DNA of 35,521 bases from contig JASBTB010000128.1 of NCBI GenBank assembly GCA_030148645.1, positions 1-35,521 of the forward strand. Direction: 5' to 3'. The DNA is from Demequina sp. (GTDB lineage: Bacteria; Actinomycetota; Actinomycetes; Actinomycetales; Demequinaceae). Of the stretch, positions 30,945 through 35,521 are shown one piece after another. Below the pieces are notes generated by a model, which saw only the letters and a program-made list of their open reading frames with translations, did no database searches and was not told the origin of the DNA. The position numbers were made by a program, and so were the translations under genes. Position 1 is the first letter of the stretch. Each line of letters begins with the position of its first letter.

Positions 30945-31948
30945 CCGCCGTGTTGACAGGCACCCAGAAGGCCGCCCTGCTCCTGATCCAGATGGGACGC
31001 GAAACCGCATCCCGCGTCATGACGCAACTCACCGAGACGGAGATCGAGCAGCTCACCACAGAGATTGCCCGCCTGCACACCGTGGACGACGAGACGATTC
31101 TCGACGTACTTGACGAGTTCAAGGCCGCCTCGAACCGCGGCCCGGGACTCGGCCAAGGCGGACTGACCTTCGCGCAGCGCCTCCTCGAGGAAACCCTGGG
31201 CAAGGACAAGGCTCGCGACGTGCTCGAACGCCTGTCGAGTTCGATTCAGGGGCAGCCCTTCGAGTTCCTCATGCACGCCGAAGCTAGGCAGGTGGTGTCG
31301 CTCCTCGTGGGCGAACACCCCCAGACCATCGCCCTCGTGCTCGCGCACCTGCGACCCGAACACGCATCGGCCATCATGACGGGATTTGCCCCCGACGTGC
31401 AGACGATTGTCGCTCGCCGCATAGCGCTCATGGAGAAAGCGTCTCCCGACGTCGTGGCCGTGGTCGCCGAATCGTTGAAGCGCAAGGCCACCGCCGTACT
31501 CACCACACAAGAGATGTCGGCGGTGGGCGGGGTGCAGCCGCTCGTGGAGATCATCAACCGCGCCGACGCGGCGACCGAGAAGCTCATCCTCGAGGGACTC
31601 ACGCAGAGCGACCCGGAACTTGCCGACGTCATTCGCTCCATGATGTTCGTCTTCGCGGACATCACCCTGCTCGAGGACCGCGCCATTCAGTTGGTGTTGC
31701 GTGGCGTCGAAACCTCCACGTTGGCGACCGCGCTGAAGGGTGCGGAGGACGCCGTGCGCGAGAAGATCCTCAAGAACATGTCGGAGCGCGCCAGGACCAC
31801 CCTGGAAGAGGAGATCGATCTACTGGGCAAGGTGCGCATGTCGCTCGTCGAGGAGGCCCGCTCCCAAGTCGTCCAGGTGATCCGTAAGCTCGAAGAGTCC
31901 GGGGAGATCATGATCAGCCGCGACGGCGAGGACGAGTATGTCAACTGA
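30941..31948 (+). CDS. fliG: flagellar motor switch protein FliG
   Basis: A 335-aa switch protein. The N-terminal domain (TGTQKAALLLIQMGRETASRVM) binds FliF; the middle domain has the E125HPQ128 motif (GEHPQTIALVLAHL); the C-terminal domain has MFVFADITLLEDRAIQLVLRGV, the stator-facing charged helix. It converts ion-driven torque into rotation. ATG 30941 overlaps the fliF stop (ATGA) and is preferred to a longer frame lying inside fliF. It overlaps fliH by 11 nt. Confidence 0.97.
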   Translation: MTAVLTGTQKAALLLIQMGRETASRVMTQLTETEIEQLTTEIARLHTVDDETILDVLDEFKAASNRGPGLGQGGLTFAQRLLEETLGKDKARDVLERLSSSIQGQPFEFLMHAEARQVVSLLVGEHPQTIALVLAHLRPEHASAIMTGFAPDVQTIVARRIALMEKASPDVVAVVAESLKRKATAVLTTQEMSAVGGVQPLVEIINRADAATEKLILEGLTQSDPELADVIRSMMFVFADITLLEDRAIQLVLRGVETSTLATALKGAEDAVREKILKNMSERARTTLEEEIDLLGKVRMSLVEEARSQVVQVIRKLEESGEIMISRDGEDEYVN

Positions 31949-32558
31949 GCCGAAGGTGACCACGTTCAAGCCGGTGGCGATCACTGCGCGCCGGAGCACG
32001 CCGGACGACCCGGCGCACGCGGCCGGATTCTCCGCCGGGTGGGCTGCCGGGGCTCGAGCCGCCGCCGAGGCCACCAAGGCCGACTGGCAACGCATGGAGC
32101 ACGACCACGCCGCGCGCGAAGCCGCACGCGACACCGCGACCGCCCAGACTCTGGCCGCTCTCGGCCAGGCGATCGACCAGTGGCACGCGCGCGCGGTGCC
32201 CGTCGTCGACGACGCCCGCCGCGCGGTGTACGCTGCCGCGCTCGAGGTGGCCGCCGCGGTGCTTCAGCGCGAGGTCGAGCCGTCAGCCGACTCGGCCCGC
32301 ACTCTCCTGAACCGGGCGCTCGCCCTTCCCATCGAGGCGTCGCCCACGGTGCTCCGTCTGCACCCCGACGACCTCCTGCACGTGAATCTCTTGGTCGAGT
32401 CGGGGCAGGCGTCGGTGCCAGCCGGGCTCACGCTCGTGGGCGATGCGCGACTGAGTCCCGGCGACGCCATTACCGAGCACGAGGACGGGGCGCTCGACGC
32501 CCGCATCTCGACGGCACTGGCCCGCGCCCGCGAGGTGCTCCTGGGAGACACCCCATGA
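31938..32558 (+). CDS. fliH: flagellar assembly protein FliH
   Basis: A 206-aa negative regulator and scaffold of the export ATPase. The N-terminal FKPVAI motif, Ala/Glu-rich central coiled coil with glycine spacing (AAGFSAGWAAGARAAAE) and C-terminal V-type-like domain (VLRLHPDDLLHV, VGDARLSPGDAITEHEDGALDARI) fit FliH. It starts inside the end of fliG and ends inside the start of fliI, between its known partners. Confidence 0.88.
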   Translation: MSTEPKVTTFKPVAITARRSTPDDPAHAAGFSAGWAAGARAAAEATKADWQRMEHDHAAREAARDTATAQTLAALGQAIDQWHARAVPVVDDARRAVYAAALEVAAAVLQREVEPSADSARTLLNRALALPIEASPTVLRLHPDDLLHVNLLVESGQASVPAGLTLVGDARLSPGDAITEHEDGALDARISTALARAREVLLGDTP

Positions 32559-33928
32559 GTGTTCCCACACTGTTCGAACCGCACCCCGGAGCCTCCGTGC
32601 GGGAGGCCGACCCGGTGTTGCGCCGTGCGCTTGAGGCCGCCGCCCCACAACGCGTGGGGGCTGTATCGCAGATCGTGGGACTGTCAATCGACGTGACCGG
32701 CATCAGCGGTGCTGTCGGCGATCTCGTCTCGATCGAATCGGCCCGCGACGAACCGACCGTTGCCGAAGTGGTGGCCATCACGCCCCGCGCGTTGCGGTGC
32801 ATGCCGCTGGGTTCCGTGCACGGGCTTCGCGTCGGCATGCAGGTGCGGGCGACAGGCAGCCCGCTGATGACGCCCACTGGCCCGCAACTGTTGGGCCGGG
32901 TGCTCGACGGCTTGGGCCGACCCATCGACGGCAAGGGTCCCGTGATGAACGGGCCTCACGCACGGCGCGTCTCGATCACCGGTAGCGCGCCGTCGGCTCT
33001 GCACCGCGCCCGGGTCGACACTGCGCTTGGCTTGGGGGTGCGTGCCCTCGACACCCTGGTGACGGTGGGTCGCGGGCAGCGCATTGGCCTGTTCGCCGGC
33101 TCCGGCGTCGGCAAGTCGTCCCTACTGTCGATGGTGGCGCGGGGTACCAACGCCGAGGTGTCCGTCATTGCCCTGGTGGGCGAACGCGGCCGGGAGGTGC
33201 GCGAGTTCATCGAGGACGACTTGGGCGAGGAGGGCCTGGCGCGGTCCGTGGTGGTAGTGGCCACCTCCGACGAGCCGCCGATGGTGCGCTTGCGTGCCGC
33301 GTTTGTCGCCACGCGCATTGCGGAGGAGTTGCGCGCCCAAGGCCGTCATGCCGTCCTCATGATGGACTCGCTCACCCGTGTTGCCATGGCCCAACGCGAG
33401 ATCGGGCTGTCCGTGGGCGAGCCCCCCGCGACGCGTGGATACCCGCCGTCAACCTTCTCGGTCCTCGCCCAACTCCTGGAGCGCGCTGGGACCGCAGCTG
33501 CCGGCTCCGTCACCGGCATCTATACGGTGCTGGTGGACGGCGATGATCACAATGAGCCGATCGCCGACGCAGCCCGATCCATCCTCGATGGTCACGTGGT
33601 CCTCACCCGCGAACTCGCGGTCGCCGGGCACTTCCCCTCCGTCGACGTGCTGGCCTCCGTGTCCCGCGTCGCTGGCCGTGTGACGTCCGCGCCACAGCGG
33701 TCGCTCGCCCTGCACCTGCGCCAGATACTCGCGGCCAGGCGCCGCGCGCAGGACCTGCTGGACGTCGGTGCGTACGCGACCGGGTCGAACCCCCTGGTGG
33801 ATGCGGCCGTCACTCACTCGCACCAGATCGACGCCTTCCTTCGCCAGAGCCTCGATGTGGTCGCGGACCCCGGCGAATCGTGGACGCAGTTGCGTGCTTT
33901 GGTGACGCAGATGGGAGTGGAACGGTGA
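32555..33928 (+). CDS. fliI: flagellum-specific export ATPase FliI
   Basis: A 457-aa F1-beta-like ATPase. Walker A AGSGVGKSS (181-189), the catalytic ALVGERGREVREFIED segment (206-221) and Walker B LMMDSLTR (268-275, Asp271) are intact, as is GLSVGEPPATRGYPPSTF. It unfolds and releases cargo at the export gate. Start ATG 32555 overlaps the fliH stop; the much longer open frame upstream lies over fliH and is rejected. Confidence 0.97.
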   Translation: MSVPTLFEPHPGASVREADPVLRRALEAAAPQRVGAVSQIVGLSIDVTGISGAVGDLVSIESARDEPTVAEVVAITPRALRCMPLGSVHGLRVGMQVRATGSPLMTPTGPQLLGRVLDGLGRPIDGKGPVMNGPHARRVSITGSAPSALHRARVDTALGLGVRALDTLVTVGRGQRIGLFAGSGVGKSSLLSMVARGTNAEVSVIALVGERGREVREFIEDDLGEEGLARSVVVVATSDEPPMVRLRAAFVATRIAEELRAQGRHAVLMMDSLTRVAMAQREIGLSVGEPPATRGYPPSTFSVLAQLLERAGTAAAGSVTGIYTVLVDGDDHNEPIADAARSILDGHVVLTRELAVAGHFPSVDVLASVSRVAGRVTSAPQRSLALHLRQILAARRRAQDLLDVGAYATGSNPLVDAAVTHSHQIDAFLRQSLDVVADPGESWTQLRALVTQMGVER

Positions 33929-34395
33929 ACCGAAACTTCGCCTTGAGCGGGCTCATGCGCGTGCGCGAACTCCAGGAGGAACGCGCTGCAGCCGACCTTG
34001 CCCAGGCCAACCGAGCCAGGCTCGAGGCCCAGGTAGCGCGGGCTGTCGCCGAGCAGAAATTGGCTGATCAGACGTTCCCGGCCGACGCTCCCGCCGACCT
34101 CTACGACGAACAGCACGCCCACGAGGTCTCCGTCCACACGCCCACCTGGCGCGCCATCGTGGCTGCCCGGGCATCGGCCGCCGCACTCTTGGGCGAGTAT
34201 CACCACGCCGTGTCCGTCGCCGCCGACGCTGCCGATGCCGCAACGGACGAGTGGAGCGAAGCCCGCATGCGCGCCGCGATGATCACCAAGCTCGAGGTCA
34301 AGCACCACCACGAGTTGGAGGCCGCCGACCTACGCGAAGAGCAGATCGTGCTGGACGAATCGGCCCTGCGCAAGGCCGCGGAGGTGACGCCGTGA
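33925..34395 (+). CDS. fliJ: flagellar export protein FliJ-like
   Basis: A 156-aa protein, predicted long helical hairpin: LSGLMRVRELQEERAAADLAQ at the start and KLEVKHHHELEAADLREEQIVLDE at the end. FliJ is the gamma-like stalk of the FliI hexamer and recycles chaperones. Sequence conservation in FliJ is poor, so the call leans on helical composition and on the invariant fliH-fliI-fliJ-fliK order. GTG 33925 and the stop at 34395 overlap neighbours (GTGA). Confidence 0.87.
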   Translation: MNRNFALSGLMRVRELQEERAAADLAQANRARLEAQVARAVAEQKLADQTFPADAPADLYDEQHAHEVSVHTPTWRAIVAARASAAALLGEYHHAVSVAADAADAATDEWSEARMRAAMITKLEVKHHHELEAADLREEQIVLDESALRKAAEVTP

Positions 34396-35521
34396 CCGCT
34401 ATCGCCACCGCCACCATCGCACCAGCTCCCGCGCCACCGCCGCCCGCAAAGTCGGCCGTGTCGGGCAGGGGGGGGCGTTTCGCCGATGAGTTTGCCGTCG
34501 CGGCCCGCGCACAGTCGCGCGATCGCGAGCGGCGCATCGAGGCGCGCTCGGACGGCGAGAGGTCCATACGCGACGATTCCGGAGCTGTGCGCGCGAAGCG
34601 CGGTGTGCAAGCAAGCGACGATCAGACCGACGCCCCCCAGACGTCCGCCGCACCTGGGGCCCGGAATTCGGGCATCGAGTCCCAGGATGCGGCGGCATTT
34701 GGCGCCACGGCGACGACCGCGGTTGCCGAGGCTCCCGCTGAGGCGGCACAGACGCCATCGCCGCAGGACGGCGCAACCGTCGACCCGACGGCGGCCACGG
34801 TGGAAGTCGCCACCGCAGGGGATGAGGCTGCGCAGTCCGGGCTCAACCCGCCATCCGACGCGGCGCAGACGGTGACTTCGCCCAACGGTGTCGGCGCTGA
34901 GTCGCCGTCCACACCGGCCACCACTGTGGACGCGGCCACCGCGATGGCGGGGGCGGCGTCCTCCGCCTCGGCCCCCGGTTCGCTGGCCAGCGCCGCCGAC
35001 CCGGCCGAGACCGTGACGACCGCTGCCGCGGCGAACCGCACGACGCCCGCGCCCCCCGCGGCCACCGCGACCACCGCGACCACCGCACCCGGGGGGATAA
35101 CCGCCGCGCAGGTCGAGCCCACACCGGCGGCGGCCGCGCCGGGAGCAACCGTGGATCCCCTGCCCGCGCCCGCCGCCGGTGTGGCAGAGACCATCGAGGT
35201 GCCCGGTGACCTCAACCCGGTGCGTTCGCCCGAGCAGGCGGCCAAGCCGTCGGCGCCGGGGCAGGACGCGGCCGTTGCCTCCGTCCCGGCGTCCGCCACG
35301 GCCACGCAGACGTCCCCGACGGCGCCGCCTGCCCCGACGGCGCCGCCTGCCCCGCCGTCCGCCCCGCCGTTGCCGCCGCCACTTGCCACCCAGCTGTCGG
35401 GACAACTGACGTCGCTACGGGCGCTACCCCAGGGCGACCATGTGTTGACCCTGACGGTGAACCCCGACACCTTCGGCCCCGTCAAGGTGGTGGCGCGCAT
35501 CGGTGCGGATGGCGTGAGCCT
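34392..35521 (+). CDS. fliK: flagellar hook-length control protein FliK, truncated by window end
   Basis: About 376 codons are visible with no stop to the right edge. After a short basic section (residues 20-70, many Arg) comes a 240-residue Ala/Thr/Pro/Val-rich low-complexity stretch, the disordered ruler region. From about residue 335 the sequence LATQLSGQLTSLRAL then VLTLTVNPDTFGPVKVV begins the conserved Flg_hook (FliK C-terminal) domain, which switches export specificity when the hook is long enough. The start GTG at 34392 overlaps fliJ. The long frames on the opposite strand here reflect third-position GC bias. Confidence 0.9.
   Translation, partial: MTAIATATIAPAPAPPPPAKSAVSGRGGRFADEFAVAARAQSRDRERRIEARSDGERSIRDDSGAVRAKRGVQASDDQTDAPQTSAAPGARNSGIESQDAAAFGATATTAVAEAPAEAAQTPSPQDGATVDPTAATVEVATAGDEAAQSGLNPPSDAAQTVTSPNGVGAESPSTPATTVDAATAMAGAASSASAPGSLASAADPAETVTTAAAANRTTPAPPAATATTATTAPGGITAAQVEPTPAAAAPGATVDPLPAPAAGVAETIEVPGDLNPVRSPEQAAKPSAPGQDAAVASVPASATATQTSPTAPPAPTAPPAPPSAPPLPPPLATQLSGQLTSLRALPQGDHVLTLTVNPDTFGPVKVVARIGADGVS
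35316..35351 (+). repeat. 18-bp tandem duplication in fliK ruler region
   Basis: CCGACGGCGCCGCCTGCC occurs twice in direct succession, in frame, encoding PTAPPA twice. A second in-frame 9-bp duplication (GCGACCACC) lies at 35067-35084. Such slippage-prone repeats can change ruler length. Confidence 0.8.

Noticed and set aside
34200-35500. Long minus-strand open frames opposite fliJ/fliK (401 and 292 codons)
   Set aside because: They mirror the Ala/Gly/Val-rich, GC-biased codons of fliK; repeats and composition are low complexity, and fliK has family context, overlap with fliJ and a recognisable C-terminal domain.

Overview
This is a GC-rich, densely coding chromosomal segment from a motile, pigmented actinobacterium. 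Three things support that reading: CrgA, a class E sortase, and the complete PASTA-kinase cell-wall locus (pknB-pknA-pbpA-rodA/ftsW-pstP-fhaB-fhaA), all hallmarks of Actinomycetota. A C50-carotenoid operon of the Corynebacterium/Micrococcus type together with a large flagellar locus points by inference to Micrococcales (a Demequina- or Cellulomonadaceae-like bacterium), but the genus cannot be fixed from sequence reading alone. I saw no insertion sequences, CRISPR arrays, tRNAs or rRNAs.

Layout. 1-1061 (+): the end of one aldo/keto reductase and a complete second one. 1337-2482 (-): a membrane-anchored protein with 11-residue repeats and a histone H1-like lysine tail. 2624-3983 (+): cyclophilin and rhomboid protease. 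4144-4392 (-): crgA. 4546-6160 (+): class E sortase, a 53-aa membrane protein and a PabA/TrpG amidotransferase, coupled by stop/start overlaps. 6168-11367 (-): crtE-crtB-crtI-crtYe-crtYf-crtEb, each pair overlapping by 4 nt, predicted to make a cyclic C50 carotenoid. 11460-19884 (-): the cell-wall Ser/Thr kinase operon, transcribed from fhaA towards pknB and then towards the crt genes. 20105-23371 (-): flgN-flgK-flgL-fliW. 23372-23672: divergent control region. 23673-35521 (+): flagellar sigma factor, flagellin, fliD, fliS, an unrecognised helical gene, then flgB-flgC-fliE-fliF-fliG-fliH-fliI-fliJ-fliK, the last cut by the window edge.

How it fits together. The kinase locus couples sensing of peptidoglycan fragments (PknB PASTA domains) to a transpeptidase, a SEDS polymerase, a phosphatase and two FHA adaptors; CrgA, sortase and rhomboid act at the same envelope. 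The flagellar part encodes the base of the motor (FliE/F/G, FlgB/C), the export ATPase module (FliH/I/J), hook-length control (FliK), the hook-filament junction (FlgK/L), cap (FliD), filament and chaperones (FlgN, FliS). Three flagellar intergenic regions each carry an element of the form TCA(A/C)-N15-GCCGAT, matching sigma-28/WhiG-type promoters, so the sigma factor encoded here probably drives all of them. The flagellin leader holds a hairpin with ACGGAA in its loop, a textbook CsrA target, and the locus encodes the CsrA antagonist FliW; csrA itself is not in the window.

The most interesting points are the inferred FliW-CsrA-flagellin circuit in an actinobacterium, the apparently single-tier sigma-28 control of both early and late flagellar operons, the hendecad-repeat/H1-tail membrane protein, and the physical joining of carotenoid, cell-wall kinase and flagellar blocks.
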